Part shown: positions 1 to 13,400 of the stretch, piece after piece
How the letters are laid out: each line of letters opens with the position of its first letter
Numbering within the stretch: position 1 is the first letter of the stretch
Assembly: GCF_019097595.1 (NCBI RefSeq)
Contig: NC_080711.1
Coordinates: forward strand, 11,754,428 to 11,818,427
Direction: 5' to 3'
Origin: Hemibagrus wyckioides
Lineage: Eukaryota > Chordata > Actinopteri > Siluriformes > Bagridae
DNA: 64,000 nucleotides
Translations under genes and position numbers: made by a program
The notes under the pieces: generated by a model
The model's input: only the letters and a program-made list of their open reading frames with translations
What the model was told of the DNA's origin: nothing
The model's database searches: none

Positions 1-3000
1 GTCGGATCCGGAGAGGCCATGCCAGATTGGCACTGTCACAAGCCCAGCAGAACTCTGGAGTATGTGTACTGATGGTTTCTTTTCACATGTAGTGAGGAAT
101 TCAATGCAAATTTCAATTAAAAATTTTAAATAATATGGTTCTTTAGTAGAATTACATCCATACTCACATTTACTTATTTAATTACACATTGGCTTCACAG
201 GGGCCTACACTGTCTGGGAAGAACGAGGAGAAGGCTCAGGTGCTCACAGAGAAGATCGAGGCACTTGTTGTTCAGGTATGATCATCAGTTTGTATGTAAA
301 GTCTGCTGTACATGGTGTAATAACAGCAATCTGACGTTTATTGCCTGCAACACTGCACAAGATGGACACATTTCTGTAATACCAGTGGAGATACACTTTG
401 GATTAGATTGTATGATAGATTTTCTTATAGGAGTCAAATGATTACAGTATGCCAGTAATAGCGGTGTTTACATTCTGTGATTTGTGTCCCAAAATTTCTG
501 ATGTTATCAGAACACGTCAGATGTCTTTAGTTTAAAATAAATTGTGGGTGGGTTAAAATTTCTATCACTGAGTCTATAATATTATGACCAAGGAAGCTGA
601 AAATGAGCTCTTTTTGTCCTCAACAGCATTTGTTACTAAAAACATGTAATGGGAAACATTTATAAGCCTTTTAGAGTACATCTTAATAATTTAATAGTTT
701 TTTAATTATGTAAAAGCATTTTGAAGTTTATTTCTTTATTATTTAAAGATAACTTGACTAAATAGATGATTCTGAAGTTTGGCTTGGTGTACAGGGACAC
801 TCTGGTTTTTAAGATTCCATACCCGAAAGTATGAAGATGTTATTTGCTCTGCGTGTATTTTATTTCTGTAACAATATTTCACTGTTAGTATTGCTGTCGC
901 TCAAAATTATTTATGAAAAAAAACTACATATGTTGTCACATGAGGGATGCGTATCCAGTGAAAGGTATTAATTTGTGTTCGGTTCTCAGATTGAAGAGCT
1001 TGGCTCAGAAGGCCGTGTAGAGGAAGCTCAGGGAATGATGAAACTGGTGGAACAGCTGAAGGAGGAGAGAGAGCAGCTCAGCTCAACACCATCTGTGAGT
1101 ACTAAATCTTGAACTGCACTGATGCATCGATGGCTTCTGTGCGTTGGCGAAGGAGTCCATGGTTCAGTGTAGTACCTTTTTTTTTTTTTTTTTTTTAATT
1201 TGTTAAACAAATTTTAGATTAAGCTCAATCCTGCTTTCTCAAACTTGCAGACGATTGAGAGCTTCGCTGCTCAGGAGAAGCAGATGGAAGTGTGTGAGGT
1301 GTGCGGTGCTTTCCTCATCGTTGGTGATGCTCAGTCCAGAGTAGATGACCATCTAATGGGCAAACAGCATATGGGATATGCGAAAATCAAATCTACTGTG
1401 GAGGAACTCAAGGTGAGTGAATAGTTATTTCATTTTTTTTAAAACTGTGTGTATTGTAGGTTTTGCAAGCATAAAACATCGAATTTTGTCATTTGTTTTG
1501 TTTTAATTCACACACAATGTGTTTATAAATAAAGGTCCACTGACAGCCAAGATCTCAGCACAAATATATTTAAGTCTCATTAGAACCAGTTAGTCCAGAT
1601 AGATCGTTCAGTATGTTTTAATCATGTTTTTGGTTGTTTTTATTGTTTTTGAGTATTTGTTTGTTTTTAATGTCTGTTTGGTTTAGTATGTTGTGGTGAT
1701 TAATTTGAGTTGAAATTTGCTTTCAATATATTATGTATTCTGAATAATGTGGCCAAATTAAATGAGTGGCAACATAACATTCATGGCAGGCTACAATTTT
1801 CTTGACAATAGCTGATGAAGTTATTACAGGAATCTATTTTTATGGTCATTCAGTTGCCAGTCACTTTAAGCCAAAGTAAGTGATGTCTGGGCAGTGATGT
1901 CAAGGGTTTAGGGCCCAGCGGTGGGTCTCTGGCAGCTGTGTGTATATAGAGTGTTATAACTTGTTATAATTAGGTTTAATTAAAGTCTTAAACAGATTCC
2001 TATAACTACTCATAACTACTATAAACACCCCCTTGCCCTACACAAGTTTTATAAGCAGCAAAACTGGTCCAACTCATTAAGTCCAAAATTATTAGCTGAT
2101 CACCAGTGTCAGCCGCAGTGAAAACATCAACAGTAGAGGGGATCTCCAAGACTCTTACTGAAACCTGCTTACATCTTTCTTTGAGTGATCTTTTTCATCA
2201 TTTATTAGCTTTTATTGATTGGTTTTATGGTCTATGACAGGAAAAACTGCGTCGGCGTTCAGAGGATCCAGAAAGAGATGACCGGGCAAAGAGGGAAAGA
2301 GAGAGGGAAGACAGAGAGCGTGAAAGGGAGGAGCGCGAGAAGAGACGCAAGGAGGAAGAGGAGCTGCGAGAGAAGGAGAGGGAGAAAGAGCGAGAGAGAG
2401 AGCGCGAGCGGGAACGAGAACGTGAAAGAGAGAGAGAGCGCGAAAGAGAGCGTGAGCGTGAAAGGCGGAACAAACGGAGTCACTCTCGCAGCCGCCACTC
2501 GAGTCGTGCCTCTGACCGCCGCAGGAGCCGATCACGGGACAGAAGGAGGAGTAGAAGCAAGGACCGGGAGAGGGACAGGAAACGCAGCAGGTACACATAC
2601 TAATGATCTAGACGTGCGCACAATTTTTCAGACCTCAATTTCTTTCAGCAACCACAGCAAATAAAATCCTTAATCCTGTAACCTTGTGTCTTGGTCAGGA
2701 GCCGCGACCGTGAAAGGAGGCGCAGCAGGGAGCGCTCGGACAGGAAGAGACGTTCACGCAGCAGGGAGCGAAAGAGGTCCCGAAGTTCTGAACGCAAAAG
2801 CCATCGACACCGCAGCCGCAGTCGAGACAGGGACCGAGAGAAAGACCGAGAGAAGGATAAAACTGCCAGAGACAAAGGTGAGACCAAAATGTGGCTAAAT
2901 GTTTTGTTGATCTTGAGACCGTATGGTCCATGCTGTCCAGTGGGAGCAACACCAAGATTCAATTAGTCACGTAATGACCAGGTTCAGTTCACCTTAGAGC

Positions 3001-4077
3001 AGTCAAATGACCCAGGTTTGCTGGAATCCAGCCATCTAGGATTTGAAGTGTCCCCTGTGTCAGATCTATGTAAGGTTTTTAAACACTTTGGGCAAACGTT
3101 CGGAATATTCTCTCAAGTAAATCCTCAGTGCGTTGGGGCAACGTTTGTTTTTCCTTGAGGCAGTATTGTCTTGAAATAACACGTTGCCTGTTTATTAACT
3201 TGTTTGTCCTGGGTTGTCCCTATTTCACTTCAAGAATTTGTCACTTCACTGTTGAACACTAAATAAGGTTGAGAACAGGTTACAAAAATACTTTGTCATG
3301 AGCCTAATGCTTGGTGCTGGCAGCTATATCGTAAAAAACCTTTTAATGAGTCACTTAATTACGCATCGTAGTTCATCATTCTTAACTAAAATGGTTTACA
3401 TTTTAACTTGAAAGTATGACTAAATGAAACTAATTTAGATAAGTCCTATCACCTCTGCTCTACTCTCTGCTCTGCCCGAGTATTTCTTCAAGCTTATTTG
3501 ATTGTGAGCGAGACATGATATGTCAGTCTGTGGAGTTCTGAAGTTTTGAAGCCACATTTCAACAGAACAGGTTTATAATTAGTGCTTTACTGTTTGTGTC
3601 AAGGTTTTGAAATGTGTAGGGGATAGGAATAGGAAACCAGCTTGATTAATGAGAAACAGGTTACCATTACAGCCCTACTATGGATGGATGGATAGATAGA
3701 ACCAGACTTAAGCATAAGCTGTATTCAAGTAGCATGGTGTAATTTCTTATTTACCTTTATTGTATCAAGAATGATGTATTGTTAATTTACTGTAAATGCA
3801 GTAAAATATAAATGTGATGCCTTGGTATGAGTGCTCCTGTGGTTTTATTTAAAATCGAATGTTTTGCTCTGCTCTGCTGTTTTTTTAAATACCATGTTCC
3901 ACTGTCTCCTCAGAGCACAAGGACACAGAAGAGAAAAAAGGCAGTGGAAAGGGCTCAAGCGATGAAAGGTCCAGTGAGCCCTCAAAGTCCGAGCCCATGG
4001 AGGTAGAGCCTCCTAAAGCAGACCTGAATGGCACCACTGAAGACCTCCATTCTGAAGGTGACACTCAGTCCAATTAA
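1..4077 (+). CDS. luc7l3: LUC7-like protein 3, 3' part (5' end outside window)
   Basis: Splicing factor of the LUC7 family, which associates with U1 snRNP and helps select 5' splice sites; nuclear. Exons read from splice sites: 1-59, 201-275, 990-1094, 1251-1412, 2241-2590, 2699-2877 and 3914-4077 (stop TAA 4075-4077). All phases match and give 363 residues plus the stop. Seen: a coiled-coil stretch (exons 2-3, KNEEKAQVLTEKIEAL), then the second LUC7 zinc finger in the 1251-1412 exon (CEVCGAF...DDHLMGKQHMGYAKI), then a long RE/RS-rich tail (2241-2877) and an acidic end closing with SEGDTQSN. The zinc finger and this ending match LUC7L3 rather than LUC7L or LUC7L2 as I recall them. Roughly the first 85-90 codons, including the first zinc finger, must lie upstream. 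Purine-rich antisense reading frames over the RS exons are composition artefacts. Confidence 0.96.
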
Positions 4078-6260
4078 AACTGATCTGATAGGACCTCAGA
4101 TCAGCTCCAGGTAAGTGCACTCTCCCCAACCAACGTAGCTCTTCCCCCCTCCCTTCCCCCCTTTTTCTTTCAGTTATGTCTGTGATTTTTCTTCCTGTTT
4201 TTTAATAGTGCATCGTAAGTATGCACTGAAGATGGAACTAGAGGCTGAAACAGAAGAAGGTAGAATGAAACATACCCAGAGGGAAAAGCCAGTGTAGTCC
4301 TGAAAAACATGCCTGGAGGTACCTTGTTTTGTATCGGTCATGCATATTTGTCTTTTAGACAAGTTCTCTTCCAAATTTACGTTTTTTTTTTCCTCTACCT
4401 ATACTACCTCACCTTTTAACTCCTAGCTCACAGTAAGAATATACTGTGGTATTTTATTAATTCGTTCACTGAACATACATACAACAATGTGCCTATGTAT
4501 GCAACATATATAAGCACGCAGCAGTTTTAGCTCTCTCTAATGTTTCTGAGGTGTTCACAGAAGGAGGGTTTTTTTTTTTTTTTTTTTTTTTTAATCCATT
4601 AAAACTGCCGTCAGTGTTGATTCTGTTCTTCAGTTTCATGGATGTGTGCTTCCTTGCCTTGCACTTTAATGCAGTCTGTTCTTAAAGTCGAGAGCCGATA
4701 GCATTGGGATGATGGAAGTGTAGGGTTAATGAATTATTGCAGCTGACTTCCATACCTCACACAGCGTTGGTGTTGTGAGCGACCCCATGAAAAGCCAAAT
4801 TAAAAATCAAGGATACTGTCAAACTGTGCAGGTACTCACCCAAGGTACTCCTTTCTCTACCCACATCCATTTGAATGCTGTTACCTGTGAACGTGTTTCA
4901 GAGCTTGATGTTCTTTGTTTCATTTAATAATTCTTATTTCTTTCTTTATTAAATATGGTTAAGATGTTCAGATTTTGTTCTTTTCTCTTGTTTTTTGTTT
5001 GTTTTTCAATGCTAATCACATGTGAAAGGAGGAGTGAAATGTTGGGGATTTACGGATGAACCCGGTTGATATCCCAGAGTCGGCGTGATTAGAGCTTATT
5101 CACCCTTGCCTGCTTTTTGTTACTTTGGTTTTCAGTTTCAGTGAATCTGTAGTAGTTCTGTGATATGTTTCCATCCAAATTTGATCTAAGCAGCTTAATC
5201 AACGGGTAATTTTTCATTTCCTTTTTCTTTTCCCCCTTTTTCATTGGCAAATACAGTATAGAGCTTCACTATCCCTTGTTTTCAGCGCAAAGAATGGTAA
5301 TCCGTATAGACGAGGGGATATCAAGCGGGTTACTCTTCCAGGGCAAAAAAAAAAAAGGAAAGGGGGGAAAAAACATAAGTCCGTAAACGTTTCATGGTTT
5401 TAGGGTTCTGTCTGTGTGTTTTTTCCTAATCTTTTATTCAAATAAAGAGTCAGTCATTTTTGTCATGTTGCTCAAAGTATAGCAAATTCTAAAGCAATTA
5501 GTCAGGAAGGAAGTCAGGAAATACTGGAATTTCTTTGCATCAGTCAGAATTGTTTATTATACTGTTCACTGTTTGATTGGCTAATAGCTAGTCATAAACT
5601 ACTGTTCGTGGCTAATGCTGTAATATTATAAAAGCTAAAGCTAAGTGACCATAATCATGCAGAAGCTGTTTTGTTTTTTTTTTTTAGAGTTTTGTGTACA
5701 GTACATGTTTCTTTGAGCAAATGGGATTTCAACTACTAATTTGACTCTCTCTGGCTATTTGTGCACATCAGGGGATGCTGGGACAGCTGAGTGATGAAGA
5801 CCCGAAGACCTCCAAACTTTTGCCATGCATACTCCGCTGCTTAAAACAAGGTGAACCAGATGTAGTGGCCTAATTAGGATAAAAATTTAAGGAAAATATG
5901 TAAAAATTGTTCTGTTGCCCTTTTGCGGTTGTTTCACAGGACCTTGTTTTGTTTCATACTTTACTGTTCTAAGCTTAAAAGCCTTCACATACGCAAAGGG
6001 CCAACTGAATTTTTGTTGATATACACTCAGTGAACCTGTAACATGTTTGCTTTGTACAGTTGGGTCTCACTTCACATTTTAGAAGACCAGTTTTGGAGAG
6101 TAATGTACAGTGTTTGAACAGAGACCCTGACTGGGCTCTGTCGCTTAACTTTCTTCCCTCTCTGTAAGCTTATACCCCAAATGTACGATCAATTTTAGTT
6201 TAGAAAAACTGGATTTTCATTTTGTTTGAATTTTAAAAAGCTGTATTTGTCTTCAATAAA
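4078..6260 (+). other. luc7l3: luc7l3 3' UTR with introns after the stop codon
   Basis: The terminal coding exon continues 33 bases past the stop and ends at 4110 with a strong donor (CCAG followed by gtaagt). A candidate noncoding exon at 5772-5850 is bounded by catcag and a gtgaac donor. AATAAA-type signals lie near 5442 and 6256. A run of about 26 T lies at 4567-4592. The UTR therefore appears spliced, but the true 3' end and exon usage cannot be fixed from sequence alone. Confidence 0.55.
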
Positions 6261-6950
6261 AAGTCCAAATGAAGTCACCGCAAGGTGTTGTGTGTTGTGT
6301 TCTGTGAGCCTTTCAGATATGAATGTTTCTTCAGTTGTGACCGGTATGTTTGCATGTAATCGGGAATAAATCATTTTACCAAGTTTATTGGGGGATAGGA
6401 TCCTTTGACTGACTGTTGCTTTTTCTGTTTTTATTGTCTTTTTAACATAGCAAAGTTTTGTTTTGCAAATTCTAAGCCTCAAGCACTTAAAGAAGGAATA
6501 TGTTTCAAGAACTAGAAGCAGCTCTAGTGTATAACAGGTTTATGGCATTGGAAGGGAGATGATATTGACATGCTCTTACCAGTAGATGGTGTACTTTACA
6601 TGTGTCTGGGCATGTATTGACCGACGTCTTTTCTTTTTAGGGTGTGAAACTCCCAAGAACTCTTGATCTTAGTAGTCTCTTAGAATTCATATGATTTGTC
6701 CTTAGTTATGAATAAACGAAGAATGCAATTTCTTTGCATTTGTTGCATTCTTTCCCGCCCCAGGTCAAGGGATATCCTTTCCCACCCTTCCCTTTTCCGC
6801 AAAACGGCCCAGATCTCCACTGTTAGGAAACGGACACGGTGTTCTTAGTCAACGTATATTATTTAGCCCCGGTCGTGTTTCTTTATTAATCTTTCGTTTG
6901 GTATCTGACAGTGCATGACTTCTCTATATACAGTCATTTTATACCGGTTT
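6261..6950. other. intergenic, nothing recognised
   Basis: AT-rich spacer between the luc7l3 3' UTR and the next promoter. A further AATAAA-like signal is near 6711. No exon, RNA gene or repeat was recognised. Confidence 0.5.
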
Positions 6951-6954
6951 GTAC

Positions 6955-7080
6955 TCACCCCCGTCCTCTTTCGGGCATGACGTCATTGTGGGAACTCGCG
7001 ATTGGCTCTCTTCACGCGACTTTTCAAACGCGCTCACACACAGAGACGCACACTTCTCAACGGAAAGCCTGAAGACTTCA
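6955..7080 (+). promoter_or_regulatory. likely promoter of the rasip1-like gene
   Basis: A short patch richer in CpG than its surroundings contains a CRE-like TGACGTCA at about 6978, an inverted CCAAT box (gattgg) at about 7001 and several CGCG/CGC steps. It lies about 350 bases before the coding start at 7400. The transcription start is inferred, not shown. Confidence 0.5.
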
Positions 7081-7218
7081 CTTCTCACACTGAGTTCAGA
7101 TTTTTTTTAAAAATTTTCCAGTGACCGATATAACAAACCTGTAACTTTGCTTTGGACACACTTGAGGACGGAATCTTTCTTCTTGAATAGAAAAGTTTTT
7201 TCCCCCTTTTCTCCAAGA

Positions 7219-7431
7219 ATGTACGGAGCATCTTGAGTTGTCAGGAGAAATGGAAAATACAGTCAAAGCGGACCACCGCGGTCTGAATCTTCAAACGAGG
7301 GCATCTTAATGTGTATTTATGTCAACGTTATAATTATTACATCTCCGAAGCAGTCTGTAGTTATCCCAGTTATTGCACGAGGATCCGGTCTTGAGGAAAA
7401 TGATCTCCGAAGAGCGAAGCAACCAATTTAA
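7219..7431 (+). promoter_or_regulatory. three upstream ORFs in the 5' leader of rasip1-like
   Basis: Before the chosen start at 7400 the leader has ATGs at 7219 (5 codons, stop 7236), 7250 (19 codons, stop 7307-7309) and 7309 (40 codons, stop 7429-7431). The second stop and the third ATG overlap as TAATG. The third ORF runs through the main start in another frame, an arrangement that usually lowers initiation at the main ATG. Whether the leader includes all of this depends on the real transcription start. Confidence 0.5.
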
Positions 7432-10388
7432 CAAGCAAGCACTGGGGTTTCCTATTGGATTATTGATCCGGTCCCCGAAAAAACGGCTTGCAACATTAGG
7501 GAGGAAGCCCAGCAATGGCTCTCTACAGTAAGTCACGATTTAATTGGTAAAGTCTAAGTAAACTGTTTTGTAAAGGTGTTTAAATCCTTAGTTAGATTCC
7601 AGGACTACACACCTCTTTAAGATCTTCACATAATGTTATGTTAGATGGGGAACACATCTCTAGGATTCTGTTCATCCTGGACCAAGATACTGAGACCGGA
7701 CAGTGACATTTTATTCAGGGATGAAAGAAAACGTCCTGAGAAAAGATGAGTAAGCAACCAGACTGAGAATGAGAACCCATCCTCTTCTGGGTGACGCTGG
7801 ATAGTGGGGATAGACATCATTACGTTTCTACAACTGTATACTTTAGAGGAAAGCAGTGTTGGGAAGATCTTCAGTATAATCATCAGGGTCTCTTGATTTC
7901 AGTAGCATTAAGTCTGTAATATCCAGTTGAAAATCCATATACAGACTAATTACTTTTAAGACTAAAAGAGATTATAAATTAGGTTGTTTGGTATACACTT
8001 TTCTCAATATATATGACATGAGTGCTTTTCCAAGTGTCAGCGTTTTCTTCATCACATGATCCAGCCTATTTTTTTGACAAATATGTTTACTAATATTGTG
8101 GATACAAAGTTTAAGATTTCTGTATAGTAGCCTTTTTGTTTCAAAACTAAACTACATATTGGGAAGGGGGATTTTTTTAATTACTGGCATAAAAGACAAA
8201 GTGTTCTTTGAAGGATAAAAGATCTACTGATGGTTCCAAGGAATCTGTCTTCGGTTCATTGTCTTTGGAATGCTTGTCGATAAATGTTGTACTTATTTTT
8301 CTGGATGTTATGGAGATGAGCATGGTGCAATGGTGGCAAGTATTAAAGGTTATCCTTCTGCCTCACTTGGGTTTTTAGATCCAACACGTCTGAGTGCACA
8401 ACTCGATCTGCTGAGAGTGCTGGTGTCAGGCAGCCAGCCAGAAGTAAGATCCGCCGCCACAACAACAAGCTGGCCACAGTGTTTAACCGGAGTCCACTTC
8501 TGCAAGACAGCAGACCTGGGCGCCTTGAGGCAAATATTGATCTAAATGATGACCCCACTGAGCTGTCCAGTCAACTGTCTGCTCCAGGGATCTTAAAAAT
8601 ATTTGGCAGTGACATCTGCCAAGGGACTAATTACAAGAGCGTGCTGGCCACGAATCGTTCAAGCGCCAAGGAGCTGGTTAAAGAGGCCTTGGAGAGGTAA
8701 GCACTTCTATCCTTTTATAGATTATAGATTTATATTTACTGATTACAAAAAAGTGCCATGTTGGGTAGCTTTGCCATTGCACAGCTAACCTTTTAATTTG
8801 ATCCTTGGGTTGCTGTATGTATGGAGTTTGACATATTCTCCCCATGACTATGTGGGTTTCCTCCCACGTATCTCTTCTGCTACGAACTAGTGTCTCAAAC
8901 AAAGTGTATTCCCAGATTATTCCCAGGATAGGCTCAGGATCCAATGTGTCCAGTGGATGATGAATGAATTCACTTTTAGCTGATTTGTTTTATCTATTGT
9001 GTATTCTGTGTTACATAAGTTATATAAGTTTGTGGCATTAATTAATTGATTTTATTCTTTTATAGATACTGCCTTGAAAAGGAAGATTCAGATGCATATG
9101 TACTCTGTGATGTGATTGGGCGTATTGGGATAACCCACCAGTGGCAGACAGAGTGTCTTCGGGTTATTGGTGACAGCGAGAAACCCCTTATACTACAATC
9201 CCTTTGGAAACCCAAAGAAGGATTTTGCAGAAGGTTCGAAATCCACAAAAGATCAAATATTGAAGAACGTAATGCCAAAGACAGAGACACAATCACTGCA
9301 GGTAATTTACCAGAATAGGATTTTGATATGTTTATTCAATTCTTTTATTTATGTTGCATATGCATTTATATGAAGCAGATTACCAATGAGCAGAATCAAA
9401 TGAAAGTAAAATAAGGGTTAATAAACATTAGTGGTCCTCTGGCAGAACTATTAAAGGGTGTCAGCTCAACGTTTGAATCAGTACTCTAGTGTCAGTTAAA
9501 AGTTTAAAAGTTAAAAGTTACCACCACCACTGATCTTTTAAGCAAGTTACCATTGATATTTTGGGCAAGATATTTTCAACATAATATCACAGTGGTACGT
9601 GTTTATAATAATGCATGTTAATAACAATCTAATGGTCAGTACAGATATTTGTGCAAGTTTTCATATAATACATCAATCAATATGTTCTATGCAAGCCACT
9701 GACAGTTGATTGTGTTACATAAGGGTTGAATTGTACCACAGATCCAGAATCACTGCAAAAACCTTTATCTGCAAGTCAGTTGTACCTGATTTGTGTCCAT
9801 TGCCATTTAAATCCGTTATTTGTGACTTTAATGCAGTATCAAATGTTACTAAATATATTTTATATACAGCTCTGGAAAAAAAAGAGACCACTGCCCAATC
9901 TCCAGATTTGAACCCTATTGAAAACCTCTGGAATGTCATCAAGAGGAAGATGGATGCTCACGAACCATCACGCAAAGCTGAGCTGTTTGCTTTTTTGCAA
10001 AAAGAGTGGTATAAAGTTCCCCAAAAGCAATGTGAAAAACTGGTGGAGAGCATGGAGCCAAAACGTCTGCAAATCGGGGTTATTCCACCAAATACTGATT
10101 TCTTAATGTTATTTAGCCAAAGCATTACCACAACTTGTTTATAAATGATTTGCATTTTGTTTTATTTGAGTTATTGAAGCTCTGCAAATACGGCATGATC
10201 TTGTGTTATTTTGATGTGTTGTCATTTCCTTTAAATATACACTCTAAATAACAATAGTTATTAGAAATATTGTCAGCAGTTCACAAAAAATGAAACAAAA
10301 CTCTTCATCTCACTAATACATGAACCTGGAAGAAAAAAACATAAGAAACTGATTATTTTGCAGTGGTCTCTTATTTTTTTCCAGAGCT

Positions 10389-10476
<88 letters not shown>

Positions 10477-13400
10477 CCAGAATATTGCCTGATGTCTGAC
10501 TGCTCTTTTTCATATATTCTCACAGACTGGATTTAAATAATACTAAAAACTTGAACATCAGTTTCAGTGTTAGATTTCATTATTCCAATACCAATGCAAG
10601 TCCCAAGTTTTAACAGGAAAGATTGTGTTTTTTCTTGAGAGTAATTAATTGGAACAGGCCAATATGTTTCATCCTGGGCTTTCCCATTGTGCCTGATCAC
10701 CAAGAACATGTGTAGTGCCTGCTTGTTTTCCTTTCCATCTGAGCTAGTTTCCTGCACTCTGGAGAATGTTTGTCCCTGTTGTGTTTGGCACAGAAATTAG
10801 GGTTTTCTCTAGGCTCCCTGGTGGAGCAGGGTCTAGGGAGACAGAGCCTGTCACCACTGGCTCTGTGCACAACAATGTGGACAGACGCCCACTTCCACAG
10901 CTGATAACGCCCTCGGTGTGAAAGTATGGCCTCTGAACATTCCATGGTGCTTAATGGCCCCAGGGTTAAGCTGAATGGTGTTTGTGTTTGGTCAGTCCCA
11001 TTCACACATGGATTGTATTAGGTGGAAGTGAACAGGTCTTTTGTGGATTTCCTGCACTTCTGTCACTCATTCTGGCATTATTGTTGTTGGGAGTTTCTAA
11101 AATGCATAGGATATATTAATGCTATAAGAGTGCTTTAGTTTGATTTCCAAAGATCCCTTTTATATTTGATAATATTTAACCACTTTCTGCCCCATACCTC
11201 TCGTTTATCTAAAATTTCAGAGAGCTGTTTTTATCTTAAGTGATTTTTTCAGTGTTAAAAAGGAGAGCCACTATCATGGAACTAATCTTTTCTCACCTGT
11301 CTGCCATGTTTGACTCTAGGCCTCAATGCCCGAGTGCGGAATCTACAGAAAGTCAATTCAAGGGTCACGTCACTCTTTGTGGATGGGAGTAGTGGGTACA
11401 TGGACAGCGTCGGTATCTGGAGGAGCCTAAGTGACATGGACCTCTCTGCCATGGGTAAGGAGGCCAGCAGGGCTAATAAAGGAGGTGCTCTGCAGGAGGA
11501 TCCTGAGGCCGAAGCTGATTTGGACAGACGCTGTCTCATCACAGAGAAGGAAGAGACGGAGAGCAGCGATGACAACACCACACAGTACTCCATTCACCCG
11601 CCTTTCGATTTCCCCTACTTTCTTCTTCTTCAGGGTTACAGCCACAGACAAGTAAGATTGCATTTTATAAACCGTATTTTACTTTGGTATCTATGTAAAC
11701 GGTTTGAGGAATGCTATTCAGAGGTAGCTATTTGTTCCATTAGGTTGTGATTTTGTTATTGCAGTAATCCCACAAGCTGACATAAACATTTATGAAAATG
11801 TTTTCAAATCACCGTAAACACATGAATGATCTCAATATTTTGACCACATTCAGATTCCTTTAGATTACTGGAAAAATCCACACTGAATGACTTGCATATT
11901 AAACTTCATAAATAGACAGAATCTTCAGTGACATCCAAGATTTGTTTTGAAATGAAATTTTAATTTCAGATTTATTTGGTTTATTTAAGACTTATTTCAC
12001 TGACATGCTTCATACTTTATACATAATGCTGCCTGACTAGCCGCTGATAGTGGCACCACTGGGATCTTGCTTCATCTCTACCTAAAAAGAGTAATGCAAC
12101 GTCGATTTATTCCTTTAATCTGTCCAGCTCTCTCACCTCATCATTTGAACACTCTGCTCAAACATATCAGCTTCCAAAATAATAATCTTCAGCCTTGTAC
12201 TTGACGTCTCATAGATCGCTAAGTAGCTGAGCCGTCTGTTATATAACTCGGTGCAACTGTACTGAGTAGCTACTTCTATTTTCTAGTGGGAGTAATGAAA
12301 ATCTCACAGCAACCAGCTAATTTAGCAGCATAATTGCAATGTAAACAATGTTATTGGGGGTGGATTTTCCATTAAGTAAGTAAGGAGTATCTTCTAAAGA
12401 CTGAGATTCTGTTGCTTGTATGACTGAGCTGGGGGAGGGAGTGTCACATGTGATGTCTGAATGAACTGAAGCATGTGTAAGGAATGTGGGATTCACCTAT
12501 CAATCAGGAATGGAAAGCTCAGCTTGAGTCACAATAGCCCCTGCCATAATTTCTGTTTGCACACAAACCAAGCTGACTTCTGGCAGTACTCATGATGGAA
12601 TGTTCTCTACGTGTTGGATCTCATGCCAAGATCTAACAGATTACAGGTTTCCCAAAGAATGAAAAATAAAGCACCTGCACAAACACATTTTTTCCCACAG
12701 CAAGCCAATATGCACTACTCCATTACTTCCTCTTTGTTGTTTAAACAGTATAAAGCAGGAGTAGCTTCATAGTATAATCTTAACCATCTTTGTGGGTTCG
12801 ATTAATTTGTTTTCTGAATTTAGCCAATCCCATTTCCAGGAGAAGGAAACTGTCACTGAACTGTTTGTTCTTCATTGTGAATGCTGCTGAGTATGCAAAG
12901 TGGTGTGTGGGTGTTCTAGTGTGCTTGTATTTGTTGATATGGGTGTGTGTTACACCGGGAAACACAACCTGACCAGAGTTACTTTTTAACACAGCGCTTA
13001 TGGGTTATGTATTCATGCCTGCCACAGAGTGTTTGTTTGACCTTGCTAAATTAGTTATGTTATGATTACGTCTGTGTGCACATCGTCTGAAGGCTGATCT
13101 TACTGTAAACAAGAGTTAGCATTCCTGAAGGATGAGGCCACACTCCTACCTGTAATTTTGTTGCAGGTAGAGCTATGTCTTGTGTACTTAAACCAAGGTC
13201 AGCTGAGGCAAAACCAATCTTTAATTAGTATGGACTCTTTAAGCTACATGATAAGAGTGCACTTCTGTGGACACTCTTTCCATAGTTTTCATATTTTACT
13301 GTTTTCATTTTCACAGGAAAATGAATGCATTACTTCTGGTATTGCCTGCTTCTTAGGAAAATGTTGCTTTAAATTAAAGGAGGAATCACATTTTTTCACA

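Noticed and set aside
2212..2962. Long overlapping frames on both strands (for example 2598-2212 and 2962-2645 minus)
   Set aside because: They mirror the repetitive CG/GA-rich codons of the luc7l3 RS domain; the + strand exons explain the sequence.
9710..10144. 144-codon frame as a possible gene
   Set aside because: It is the C-terminal remnant of a Tc1 transposase, starting outside the element in unrelated sequence.
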